Shown: positions 1 through 7,718 of the stretch, piece after piece
Position numbering within the stretch: position 1 is the stretch's first letter
How the letters are laid out: each line of letters opens with the position of its first letter
Origin: Planctomycetota bacterium
GTDB lineage: Bacteria > Planctomycetota > SZUA-567
Reading direction: 5' to 3'
Assembly: GCA_020861125.1 (NCBI GenBank)
Contig: JAJBSZ010000341.1
Span: 1 to 12,132, forward strand
Length of the DNA stretch: 12,132 nucleotides
Position numbers and translations under genes: made by a program
Notes under the pieces: generated by a model
Told to the model about the DNA's origin: nothing
The model's database searches: none
Seen by the model: the letters and a program-made list of their open reading frames with translations, nothing else

Positions 1-1
1 G

Positions 2-1900
2 CGCCAGGCCGACAGCGATTCCCTGTCCGGCCGGGAGCAGCCGCTGGCCATGATCGGCATCATCGCCGTGGCTATCCTCCTGCCATCGTTTCTCGCCACC
101 GGACCGACCGCGGCCTGGCGGCACTCGCCGGTGGGAGCGGGCCGGATTCCGGTGGTGCGATCCAAAAACGACATGCTGTCGTTGTTGGCCTCGGCCCGGA
201 ATTCGATCCTCTGGCAGGCGGATGGGGTCGAAAGTTCGGTAGCCATCGCTGCGGCCGGCAGCGGTCTCATGTTCCTTATCAACGGCAAGAGTGACGGCCA
301 TGTGATCGAGGATCGGGGTACGCAGATCATGCTTGGCCTGATCGGTACGGCCTTGCATCCCAATCCGCGGTCCTCCCTGGTGGTGGGTCTGGGCACGGGC
401 TGTACTGCCGGCTGGCTGAGCGAAGTGTCGACCATGGAGACGGTGGATGTGGTGGAACTGGAGCCCGCCGTCATCGAGATGGCACGCCGGTGCGCTCTGG
501 CCAACCACGATGTCGTCGGCAAGGCCGAGTCCGGCGACAAGGTATCGATCATCATCAACGATGCCCGGGAGGTCTTGTCCACTGTCCCGAAAAGGTACGA
601 CATCATTGCCAGCGAACCGTCGAACCCATACCGCGCGGGCATTGCCAGCCTGTTCACCCGGGAATTTTACCGAGGGGTTCGGGACCGCCTGGCTCCGGGC
701 GGAATTTTTCTCACCTGGTGCCAATCGTATGAAATCGATGCCGCCACCGCCGTCACCATCCTGGCCACGCTGCGGGAGGTATTTCCGCATGTGGAATGCT
801 GGTATACCCAGCCGAATGATCTGGTTTTTGTCGCCGGCATGGAACCCGTGCGTCCCGATGTATCGGTCCTCCGCCGCCGGCTGCAGGAACAGCCCTATGC
901 CGACGCCCTTCGCATCGCCTGGGGGACGGAGGGGTTGGAAGGGTTCATGAGCCATTACATCGCCCGGCAGCATTTTATCGACGAATTGGTGGCCGCCAAT
1001 CCCCGGGGCGTCAATACCGATGACCTGATGCTGGTGGAATATGACTATGCCCGTTCCTTGGGCAAGAGTACCCAATTCAACCAAACCAGCCTGGTAAATG
1101 CGTCGCGGAGGCGGAAAGCTGTGCTGCCGGAATGGTTGCCAAAGGATACGGACATCGGCCTTCTCCTCGACAACTACTTTTTTTCCTGGTTGTTTTTTGA
1201 CACAACGGTGCCTCCGGAGGCGGGGCCACCCCCGGAACTGGTGGATCGCCTTCGATTGACAGAGCTGTGGCGGACGGGCGACCTCACCGGCGCGGCGGCA
1301 TTGCTGCCGGCCACCGAACCAAAATTAATGCTGGAGCATTTGGCCCGGGCCGAGGTCCTCGCCGCCCTGGGCGATGAGCAGGCGGAAACCCATATCGCCC
1401 GGTTCGAGGACTGGTGGCCGGCGTCGGCGGCTTTTGCCAGGGCGCGCCTTGCCATGGTGCGCAACGGGACCCCGGAGGCCATCGGAGAGCTCCTGGAGAA
1501 GGGCATCGCGTCTCTGCACCGTCATCCGTGGGAACCGGTACCCGCGGTGACGCGAGGTCTGGAAATGGTGACCCTGTTCGTCGGCCAAGTGCCAGCTTAT
1601 CGAGAGCGCTTTTTCGCCTCGTTGTCCGAACCGCTGGCACTGCACCTCCAGGAAATGTTTCGGAAAAACGCCCTGCTGTCCGTTGCCGGCACCATGGATG
1701 CCCGACGGGAGGAGCAGGTTTTGGTTTCATGGTATGAACCACATCCACCCTGGTCCGGTCCCCTGCTGTTGCTGCGGGTGGGCGTTTACCGCGCTTTGAA
1801 CAACCGGCTGATGGGCCGGGCGATCCGGGATTTGGACGAATTCAACGAAAATGTGGAACCGGGGATTGAGGATCTGATCGGCCGCGCCGCTGCGCCGTAG
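2..1900 (+). CDS. Membrane-anchored spermidine-synthase-like protein (3' part, probably fused MFS/spermidine synthase)
   Basis: The frame is open from the first complete codon, so the true start probably lies upstream; ATG at 50 is the first internal Met. Numbering from that Met, residues 2-17 are a hydrophobic segment, probably the last helix of an N-terminal membrane domain, followed by WRHSPVGAGR. Residues about 60-265 are a Rossmann methyltransferase/spermidine-synthase fold: GLGTGCTAG (113-121), the acidic end of strand 2 in VVELEP (134-139), NDAREVL (170-176) and ASEPSNPY (187-194) followed by LFTREFY (201-207). The remaining ~330 residues look helical and TPR-like, with repeated Ala/Leu/Glu stretches. 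True spermidine synthases carry a catalytic Asp in the strand-4 region, where this protein has SEPSNPY. That is typical of the fused MFS/SpeE-like family, whose substrate is generally unknown. The family assignment is firm; aminopropyl transfer is doubtful. Located in the inner membrane by inference. Confidence 0.82.
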   Translation, partial: RQADSDSLSGREQPLAMIGIIAVAILLPSFLATGPTAAWRHSPVGAGRIPVVRSKNDMLSLLASARNSILWQADGVESSVAIAAAGSGLMFLINGKSDGHVIEDRGTQIMLGLIGTALHPNPRSSLVVGLGTGCTAGWLSEVSTMETVDVVELEPAVIEMARRCALANHDVVGKAESGDKVSIIINDAREVLSTVPKRYDIIASEPSNPYRAGIASLFTREFYRGVRDRLAPGGIFLTWCQSYEIDAATAVTILATLREVFPHVECWYTQPNDLVFVAGMEPVRPDVSVLRRRLQEQPYADALRIAWGTEGLEGFMSHYIARQHFIDELVAANPRGVNTDDLMLVEYDYARSLGKSTQFNQTSLVNASRRRKAVLPEWLPKDTDIGLLLDNYFFSWLFFDTTVPPEAGPPPELVDRLRLTELWRTGDLTGAAALLPATEPKLMLEHLARAEVLAALGDEQAETHIARFEDWWPASAAFARARLAMVRNGTPEAIGELLEKGIASLHRHPWEPVPAVTRGLEMVTLFVGQVPAYRERFFASLSEPLALHLQEMFRKNALLSVAGTMDARREEQVLVSWYEPHPPWSGPLLLLRVGVYRALNNRLMGRAIRDLDEFNENVEPGIEDLIGRAAAP

Positions 1901-1943
1901 TCCGGAGCTGTCCGGCTGCACGTCCACCGCCAGCGGAAAAGGC

Positions 1944-1971
1944 TTGCGTACCGCCTCCGCGCGGCTATAAT
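1944..1971 (+). promoter_or_regulatory. Probable sigma-70 promoter for the EF-G-like gene
   Basis: TTGCGT at 1944-1949 is separated by 16 bases from a perfect TATAAT at 1966-1971. The -35 box is weak (TTG only), but the -10 stands out in GC-rich surroundings. It lies between the stop of the upstream gene and the EF-G-like start. Transcription would begin near 1978, giving a leader of about 98 nt. Confidence 0.6.
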
Positions 1972-1984
1972 CGCCATCGTATCC

Positions 1985-2009
1985 AACCGGAGAAGAGCTC
2001 TCTCCGGTT
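1985..2009 (+). promoter_or_regulatory. 5'-leader stem-loop upstream of the EF-G-like gene
   Basis: A perfect 9-bp inverted repeat, AACCGGAGA (1985-1993) and TCTCCGGTT (2001-2009), encloses a 7-base loop. It begins about 7 nt after the predicted transcription start, so it would sit at the 5' end of the leader. The bases after it are not a U tract, which argues against an intrinsic terminator. It may stabilise the mRNA or have a regulatory role; it could also be the end of the upstream transcript. Confidence 0.45.
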
Positions 2010-2075
2010 GTGATCTTTCTGCGGGCGGGCGGGCCGCGCCGCGCTTATACCTTTTTCATGGAACGGGGGTTTGTC

Positions 2076-4184
2076 ATGGCGAAGCATTCATCCGCTGATA
2101 TTCGCAATATCGTGCTGTGCGGCCACGCCGGCGCCGGCAAGACCATGCTCGCGGAGGCTATGCTGTTCAAGGCCAAAGTGGTGACCCGCCTCGGTTCCAT
2201 CGCCGATGGCACCACCGTCTCCGATTATGAAAAAGAGGAAAAGGAATACCAGTATTCCCTCAGCCCGTCTCTGATGCACGTCAGCCATGCCGGCAAGGAA
2301 ATCACCGTCATCGACACCCCGGGACAGGTGGATTTTCAGGGCGGGATGATCAGCGGCATGTCGGCGGCGGATACCGCCGTCATCTGCGTCAACGCCCAGC
2401 GCGGGGTGGAGCTGATGACCCGCAAGGCCTGGGACCTCGCCAACCGCTACGGTCTCGGTAAGATGATCATGATCACCCGTCTCGATGGCGAAAACGTCAA
2501 TGTCCAGGAGGTGCTGGCCGGCATTCAGAAAGCGTTCGGCGCCAAATGCGTTCCGGTGGTGGTGAACCGGGGCGAAGGTGGCGCCCTTGCCGGCATCGAA
2601 CCGGCCATGATCGACAACCCCCAGGGGGAGGCGGCCGACTACAAGCAGGCCGCCATCGAAAACGCCGTGGAAGCCGACGACGCCCTGATGGAAAAGTACA
2701 TGGAAACCATGGAGATTTCCGGGGAGGAACTGGCGGCGGTCATGCCCAAGGCCATTCTCGCCGGTTCGGTCGTGCCGGTGCTGATGTCGTCCGCCGACAA
2801 GGATATGGGCATCACCGAGTTCATGGATTTCGTCGCCGCCTACGCGCCGTCGCCCTTGGATTCCCGCCGGACGCTGGTCAAGGAAGGTTCGGAAGAGACC
2901 ACCACCCTCGTGCCGGATGAAAACGGTCCGGTCCTGGCCCAGGTGTTCAAGGTGGTATCCGACCCCCATGTCGGGAAGCTCAGCTTCATGCGGGTATTTT
3001 CCGGCAAGCTGGAATCCAAGTCCCAGGTGAACGTCTCCTCCACCGGCAAGGCGGAAAAGATCGCCCAGTTGTTCCGGGCCCAGGGGGAAAAACGCGAGGA
3101 CGTGGCCGAGGCGATCACCGGCGACATCGTCGGTGTGGCCAAGGTGGACAACCTGCATATCGGCGACACCCTGTACGCCACCGGCGACTGGCGGTTCGAA
3201 GCGCTGCCGTTCCCCCACCCCATGACCGGGCTGGCCGTGGCGCCGAAGAACCGCGGCGACGAACAGAAGATGGGCACTAACCTGCACCGCCTGTGCGAGG
3301 AGGACCCCACCTTCATCTTCCAGCGGAACGATCAGACCGGCGAACAGGTGACCAGCGGTATGGGCCAGGTCCATCTCGATGTGATGCTGTCTCGCCTGAA
3401 AACCCGGTACGCCATGGAACTGGACACCAAGCCGCCGCGGATCCCCTATCTCGAGACGGTGACCAAAGAGGCCGAAGGGAGCTACCGTCACAAGAAGCAG
3501 TCGGGCGGCGCCGGCCAGTTCGGCGAGGTGCACCTGCGCATCAAACCCAACGATCGCGGCAAGGGCTTCGAATTCGTCAACGCCATCGTCGGCGGCGTGA
3601 TCTCCGGGCCGTTCATCCCGTCGGTGGAAAAAGGGGTGAAAAAGGCGCTGGAAAAGGGTCCGGTGGCCGGTTACCCGATGGTCGACGTCATTGTGGAACT
3701 GTTCTTCGGCAAGGAACATCCGGTGGATTCCAAGGACATCGCCTTCCAGATCGCCGGCGAGATGGGCTTCAAGGAAATTGTCGAAGGCACCAAACCGGTG
3801 CTGCTGGAGCCGATCGTCAATATGGAGATCGCGTTCCCGGCCCAGTATTTCGGCGACATCTCCGGCGATATCTCCAGCCGCCGCGGCCGGCCCACCGGGA
3901 CGGATCAGATGGGCGACATGCAGATCCTCAAGGCCCAGGTGCCGCTGGCCGAGGTCGCCGATTACGGCTCGACCCTGAAGGCCATCACCCAGGGCGAGGG
4001 TTCCTACACCATGGAACTGTCGCACTACGATCCGGTGCCGGCCAATATCGCCCAGCAGGTGGCCAGCGGGCTCAGGAGCAGAGCGACGAGAAGGCCGCTT
4101 CGGGCCGGCATTCCGGGCGGCATTCCAGCCGGCAGTCGGCGCGTTCCTGAGAAGCCCGCGCGAAGGCCGGGAGACCGGAAGTGA
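2076..4184 (+). CDS. Elongation factor G-like GTPase (EF-G2-type paralogue)
   Basis: This 702-residue protein has the five-domain layout of EF-G. The start at ATG 2076 is preferred over in-frame GTG 2010 and ATG 2058, because a GGGGG run (2065-2069) lies six bases ahead and the product begins MAKHSSADIRNIVLCGHAGAGKT like other family members. G1 is GHAGAGKT (16-23). G3 is DTPGQVDF (80-87), with Gln84 where EF-G has the catalytic His. G4 reads TRLD (134-137) instead of NKxD, and switch I lacks RGITI. Domain III contains GMGQVHLDV; domain IV contains SGGAGQFGEVH and the IPSVEKGVKKA region; domain V carries GDISSRRGRP and ends near HYDPVPANIAQQV. Canonical EF-G translocates tRNAs on the ribosome. 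The altered motifs suggest a paralogue with weakened or changed GTP hydrolysis. The last ~37 residues are Arg-rich with AGG/AGA codons, and may be out of frame (see findings). The gene ends in tandem TGA-TAA. Confidence 0.9.
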   Translation: MAKHSSADIRNIVLCGHAGAGKTMLAEAMLFKAKVVTRLGSIADGTTVSDYEKEEKEYQYSLSPSLMHVSHAGKEITVIDTPGQVDFQGGMISGMSAADTAVICVNAQRGVELMTRKAWDLANRYGLGKMIMITRLDGENVNVQEVLAGIQKAFGAKCVPVVVNRGEGGALAGIEPAMIDNPQGEAADYKQAAIENAVEADDALMEKYMETMEISGEELAAVMPKAILAGSVVPVLMSSADKDMGITEFMDFVAAYAPSPLDSRRTLVKEGSEETTTLVPDENGPVLAQVFKVVSDPHVGKLSFMRVFSGKLESKSQVNVSSTGKAEKIAQLFRAQGEKREDVAEAITGDIVGVAKVDNLHIGDTLYATGDWRFEALPFPHPMTGLAVAPKNRGDEQKMGTNLHRLCEEDPTFIFQRNDQTGEQVTSGMGQVHLDVMLSRLKTRYAMELDTKPPRIPYLETVTKEAEGSYRHKKQSGGAGQFGEVHLRIKPNDRGKGFEFVNAIVGGVISGPFIPSVEKGVKKALEKGPVAGYPMVDVIVELFFGKEHPVDSKDIAFQIAGEMGFKEIVEGTKPVLLEPIVNMEIAFPAQYFGDISGDISSRRGRPTGTDQMGDMQILKAQVPLAEVADYGSTLKAITQGEGSYTMELSHYDPVPANIAQQVASGLRSRATRRPLRAGIPGGIPAGSRRVPEKPARRPGDRK

Positions 4185-4292
4185 TAAAGACGACGCAGCC
4201 GCAGGGACACCGGCTGCAGGCAACGGAAAAACCAGAGGCCGCTACCGATGCGGCAGAACGCCGCTCGACGCGGTTGGAAGGAAACCAGAAAC

Positions 4293-4925
4293 ATGAAACA
4301 GAATATTCATCCCAAATACGAGGCGGTTACGGTGCACTGCGCCTGTGGCAACGAATTCCAGACCCGGTCCACCAAGCCGGAGATCCGCGTCACCCTCTGC
4401 AATGAATGCCACCCCTTTTTCACCGGCAAACAGAAGTTCGTCGATACCGCCGGGCGTATCGAGAAGTTCCAGAAGCGCTTCAACCTCACCGAGGGCGTCG
4501 CCACCGCCGAGGTGGGCAAGGCCCAGAAGGTGAAGTCCAAGAAGCAGGCCCAGGCAGCCGCCATCCAGGAAGAAAAGCGGTTGAAAGCGGCTCGCAAGAC
4601 GCCGAAAAAATCCGAAACCGCCGGCGCCAAGGCGGAGGAACCGGCCGGTTCGGCCGAGGCCTCCGACAGTGCTGCCGCCGCTTCTGTCGCTGCTCCCGAA
4701 ACGCCGGCCGCCCCCGCTCCCGAGGCGCCGGCAGGAGATGCCCCGGCAGCCGAGGAATATCCGGAGGAACGGCATAACGCGGTCGCCCAGCGAGGTGGAT
4801 ATCGGGCCTGCCGGCGGACTGCCGAGAACGGTGACCATGGAACAGATTTGACGCGAGCGCCAGCCCGGCATGGGCTGGCGCATGTTTGCTTTTTCCGGAG
4901 GTGGCAATGCTTGATCCCAAAGTGA
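4293..4925 (+). CDS. rpmE: 50S ribosomal protein L31 (bL31) with long C-terminal extension
   Basis: The start at ATG 4293 has GGAAGGA (4276-4282) ten bases upstream, and the product begins [22 protein letters not shown], a typical L31 start. Cys16, Cys18, Cys36 and Cys39 form the zinc-binding set of the zinc-containing (C+) L31 form; [18 protein letters not shown] completes the canonical ~65-residue body. L31 bridges the ribosomal subunits. Beyond it lies a Lys-rich then Ala/Pro/Glu-rich tail of about 95 residues, unusual for the family. The open frame continues to TAG at 4923-4925, past an intrinsic terminator (4857-4894) and 19 bases into prfA. A one-base frame change near 4764-4770 would instead end the protein at TGA 4849-4851, just before the terminator. 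I regard the last ~50 residues of the nominal frame as doubtful. Gene identity is secure. Confidence 0.9.
   Translation: MKQNIHPKYEAVTVHCACGNEFQTRSTKPEIRVTLCNECHPFFTGKQKFVDTAGRIEKFQKRFNLTEGVATAEVGKAQKVKSKKQAQAAAIQEEKRLKAARKTPKKSETAGAKAEEPAGSAEASDSAAAASVAAPETPAAPAPEAPAGDAPAAEEYPEERHNAVAQRGGYRACRRTAENGDHGTDLTRAPARHGLAHVCFFRRWQCLIPK
4857..4894 (+). terminator. Rho-independent terminator between rpmE and prfA
   Basis: A perfect 10-bp GC-rich stem, GCGCCAGCCC (4857-4866) and GGGCTGGCGC (4872-4881), has a 5-base loop and is followed by a T-rich run ATGTTTGCTTTTT (4882-4894). It lies immediately before the prfA ribosome binding site and inside the nominal 3' end of rpmE. It would end or attenuate rpmE transcription before prfA. 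Confidence 0.75.
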
Positions 4926-5980
4926 AAAGCCGGCTGGACGAGCGTTTGGCCCGTTTCCGGGAGCTGGATGCCCGCCTGGCCGCTCCCGATGTCGGCGCGG
5001 ATCCACAGATCGGCGACTACATGCGCGAACGCGGCACCCTCGCCAAATCCATGGAGGCCTATCAGCGCTACCTGGCGGTCCAGCAGGAACTCGCCGACAA
5101 CCGGGAAATGGCCGCCGACACCACCCAGGACCCGGAACTGCGCGAGTTGGCGGGGGCGGAGATTCCCCAATTGGCAGCGACCGAGGCGGCGCTGGAGGCG
5201 GAGATCGTCGACATGGTTCTGGGCCAGGGGGCGGACAACAACCGGAATGCCATCCTCGAGATTCGGGCCGGCACCGGCGGCGAGGAAGCGGCCCTGTTTG
5301 CGGGGGATCTGTTCCGCATGTACCGGAACTACGCCGACGCCCGGGGCTGGAAATTTGACATCATGTCCCTGTCCGAGTCGGAACGCGGCGGTTTCAAGGA
5401 GGTGATCGTCTCGGTGGAAGGGGAAAACGTGTTCCGCGATCTGCGGATGGAGGGCGGCGGACACCGGGTACAGCGGGTGCCGGAGACCGAGGCCCAGGGC
5501 CGCGTCCACACCTCGGCCGCCACGGTGGCGGTGATGCCCGAGGCGGAGGAATACGAGGTGGAGATCCGGCCGGAGGATCTGGAGATCAGCATCCAGTGTT
5601 CGGGCGGCCCGGGCGGGCAGTCGGTCAACACCACCCAGTCGTCGGTCCGCATCATCCACGTCCCCACCGGTATCACCGTGTTCATGCAGGAGGAGAAAAG
5701 CCAGCACAAAAACAAGGCCAAGGGCATGCGTGTGCTGCGGTCCCGCCTGTATGAACTCAAAAAAGCCGAAGAGGACGCCAAGCGGGCGGCGGAGCGACGG
5801 GGACAGACCGGAAGCGGCGACCGTTCCGAGCGGGTCCGCACCTACAATTTTCCCCAGGACCGCTGCACCGACCACCGCTTGGGAAAGAATTTCGCGCTGG
5901 GGGACATTATAGACGGCAAGCTGGACAAACTGGTCGGCGAACTGATCGAATACGCCAAGCAGGAGGATCTCAAGGGGTGA
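4907..5980 (+). CDS. prfA: Peptide chain release factor 1 (RF1)
   Basis: RF1 recognises UAA and UAG stop codons and triggers hydrolysis of peptidyl-tRNA. The start at ATG 4907 has GGAGG (4897-4901) five bases upstream; an upstream in-frame ATG at 4886 falls in the terminator tail and is rejected. The product is 357 residues, the normal RF1 length. The stop-codon recognition tripeptide is PET (192-194) in [11 protein letters not shown], a PxT form that marks RF1 rather than RF2, which has SPF. The catalytic loop is [12 protein letters not shown] with GGQ at 236-238. The C-terminal [14 protein letters not shown] segment is also characteristic. The TGA stop overlaps the ATG of the next gene (TGATG), so translation of the two is probably coupled. 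RF1 is the substrate of PrmC encoded two genes downstream. Confidence 0.97.
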   Translation: MLDPKVKSRLDERLARFRELDARLAAPDVGADPQIGDYMRERGTLAKSMEAYQRYLAVQQELADNREMAADTTQDPELRELAGAEIPQLAATEAALEAEIVDMVLGQGADNNRNAILEIRAGTGGEEAALFAGDLFRMYRNYADARGWKFDIMSLSESERGGFKEVIVSVEGENVFRDLRMEGGGHRVQRVPETEAQGRVHTSAATVAVMPEAEEYEVEIRPEDLEISIQCSGGPGGQSVNTTQSSVRIIHVPTGITVFMQEEKSQHKNKAKGMRVLRSRLYELKKAEEDAKRAAERRGQTGSGDRSERVRTYNFPQDRCTDHRLGKNFALGDIIDGKLDKLVGELIEYAKQEDLKG

Positions 5981-6579
5981 TGGCGGCAGGCGGACTTCCT
6001 GGCTCTTCGGACAGGCGCCGGCGCCGCCTGCGCTGGTCGCGGCGGGACGGGTGCCTCCTGTTCCTGGCCTGCCTGGTCTGCCTGGCCGCGTGGTCGCCTC
6101 CGGGTCATGCCGGCGATCATCCGTGGCTGTACATACCGCTGCGGGTGCCGAACATCGTGGCCGGTGACTGGATTGTCTTTGCCGAGGGCGAACGGCTGGT
6201 ACGCCACCGCGCGGTTCGCATCGAGGAAACGGTAGAGGACCGCGTCGTGCAGTACACGGTGGAAGTTCTGGACGGAGACGGCGGTGTGCTTTCCACCCAG
6301 GAACGGACCTATTCGCGGGAGGAGGAAGCCGCCGCCGCCGAGGAACTGCGCCGGCAGTACGGACGGCTGGGCATCGTCGGCGAACGGCGGCAGGTGGAGG
6401 TTGGCGGCCGGCTGCTCCAGGTGGTGGTGTATTCGCTGCCGGAGCCGATCAATGCGGAGATTTGGCTGTCGGACGAGGCGTCAATTTTGGGATCGATCCG
6501 GCTGTGGCACCACGGCGACGGGGAAGAACAGGGCTACGGGGTGGAGCCAATCGCCTTCGGAGGGGCCGGAGATGGGTGA
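5980..6579 (+). CDS. Exported protein of unknown function between prfA and prmC
   Basis: I do not recognise this 199-residue protein's family. ATG 5980 shares its A with the prfA stop codon; GTG 5977 is directly adjacent and also possible. AGGAGG (5961-5966) is rather distant and AAGGGG (5972-5977) very close, so coupled initiation is likely. Residues 12-22 are strongly basic (RRRRRLRWSRR) and 24-38 hydrophobic (GCLLFLACLVCLAAW), a signal peptide or anchor with a plausible signal-peptidase-I site after GHA (42-44). No proper lipobox is seen despite the cysteines. The rest alternates beta-like segments with a charged helix (113-127, Glu/Ala-rich) and ends with IWLSDEASILGSIRLWHHG (161-179). 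The location would be periplasmic or envelope. It overlaps prmC by eight bases, so it belongs to the prfA-prmC operon, but nothing in it suggests a direct role in termination. Confidence 0.8.
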   Translation: MAAGGLPGSSDRRRRRLRWSRRDGCLLFLACLVCLAAWSPPGHAGDHPWLYIPLRVPNIVAGDWIVFAEGERLVRHRAVRIEETVEDRVVQYTVEVLDGDGGVLSTQERTYSREEEAAAAEELRRQYGRLGIVGERRQVEVGGRLLQVVVYSLPEPINAEIWLSDEASILGSIRLWHHGDGEEQGYGVEPIAFGGAGDG

Positions 6580-7678
6580 CGAAAAGGTGTGGCGGCCGCT
6601 GGAATTGATCAAGGTCACCGCCGGATACCTGGCGGAAAAAGCGGTCCCGGACCCCCGTCTCGACGCTGAGATCCTGCTGTGCGAAATCCTCGGCCTGCCA
6701 CGCCGGGTGGATCTTTACGCCGGCTTCGAACGGGAAATTTCCGGAAAGGAATTAACGGCCTATCGGGAATTGATTCGACGGCGGGCTGCCCGCGAACCGG
6801 TGAGCCGTATCCTCGGTCGCCGCGACTTCATGGGCCTGACCTTTACCGTTACGCCGGATGTCCTTTCTCCGCGCCCGGAAACCGAGCTGCTGGTGGAGAC
6901 GGCCATCGAGGCGGTGCGGCCAAAAAAACCCACGGAAGCGGTGACGGCCGAGCCGGCCGAGCCGACAATGCCGGCCGTCGCCGTAGACGGCGATGCGGAC
7001 GAGGCCCTGGAACGGCTGCTGGATTCCTACGCCGAGGATGTCCTGGACGCGGACGAACCCGAGGCGCTCCCGACGCCCGAACCCGTACCCGCACCAGAGC
7101 CCGTCCGGCCGGCCACGGGGTTGCGGGCGAAGCAAAAGGTCGCCGCCGCTCCCGTTGCCGCCGCTCCGGTGGCGGCGCTGGACCTTGGCACCGGTAGCGG
7201 CTGCGTGGCGGTGGCTTTGGCGGCGCACCTGCCGGGAGCGACGGTGACGGCGGTGGACGCATCGGCCCGGGCGCTGGCGGTGGCCAAGCGGAACGCCGCC
7301 GCTGCCGGCGTCTCGGACCGCGTGACGTTCCGTCAGGGCGACTGGTTTGCCGGGTGTCGTCCGGGAGAGGTATTCGACGTGATCCTCTCCAATCCTCCCT
7401 ATCTGGTGGAAGGGGACGATTCCATTTGGCCGGAGGTGCGCGCCTACGATCCGCCTGCCGCCCTCTACGGCGGTAAGGACGGGCTCGATTGTTACCGGCG
7501 GATCATCCCTGACGCACCGCAGTGGCTGGCGCCGGACGGACAGTTGTTTTTCGAGGTGGGCAGCGGCCAGGCCGGGCGGGTGGCCGATCTTCTGCGGGGC
7601 CGCGGTTTCCGGGCGGTCCGGGTGGTACGGGATTATGCCGGGATCGAACGGATTGTCACGGGTCTGGCTCCCGGCTGA
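6572..7678 (+). CDS. prmC: Release factor glutamine N5-methyltransferase with large insertion
   Basis: PrmC methylates the glutamine of the GGQ motif of RF1 and RF2 using S-adenosylmethionine, improving termination. The start at ATG 6572 has GGAGGGG (6559-6565) six bases upstream and lies inside the preceding gene. The helical N-terminal domain (1-95) contains EPVSRILGRRDFMGLTF, followed by PRPETELLVE (100-109). The SAM-binding motif is LDLGTGSG (203-210), the next acidic strand end AVDAS (227-231), and the catalytic substrate-binding motif SNPPY (273-277). Usual PrmC proteins are about 280-290 residues and pass directly from PRPETE to LDLGTG. Here 368 residues include an extra stretch at about 115-200, acidic first (DGDADEALERLLDSYAEDV) then Pro/Ala-rich. 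The flanking catalytic core is intact and in frame, so activity is expected. It follows prfA in an operon, as in many bacteria. Confidence 0.95.
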   Translation: MGDEKVWRPLELIKVTAGYLAEKAVPDPRLDAEILLCEILGLPRRVDLYAGFEREISGKELTAYRELIRRRAAREPVSRILGRRDFMGLTFTVTPDVLSPRPETELLVETAIEAVRPKKPTEAVTAEPAEPTMPAVAVDGDADEALERLLDSYAEDVLDADEPEALPTPEPVPAPEPVRPATGLRAKQKVAAAPVAAAPVAALDLGTGSGCVAVALAAHLPGATVTAVDASARALAVAKRNAAAAGVSDRVTFRQGDWFAGCRPGEVFDVILSNPPYLVEGDDSIWPEVRAYDPPAALYGGKDGLDCYRRIIPDAPQWLAPDGQLFFEVGSGQAGRVADLLRGRGFRAVRVVRDYAGIERIVTGLAPG

Positions 7679-7718
7679 CGGGATGGCCGGGTTTTCGGCT
7701 GGAAGGGGCAAAAAAGCG

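Noticed and set aside
4195..4217. GCAGCCG/CGGCTGC inverted repeat after the EF-G-like gene as a terminator
   Set aside because: The 7-bp stem has a 9-base loop and no T tract after it; it may be a chance stem in GC-rich sequence.
2088..4223. 711-codon open frame on the minus strand opposite the EF-G-like gene
   Set aside because: It is the mirror of a well-conserved GTPase gene; the His/Gly-rich translation shows no domain, and such antisense frames are expected in GC-rich genes.
4307..5875. 522-codon minus-strand open frame opposite rpmE and prfA
   Set aside because: It is a shadow of RF1 and L31, both identified by clear motifs; no recognisable protein is encoded.
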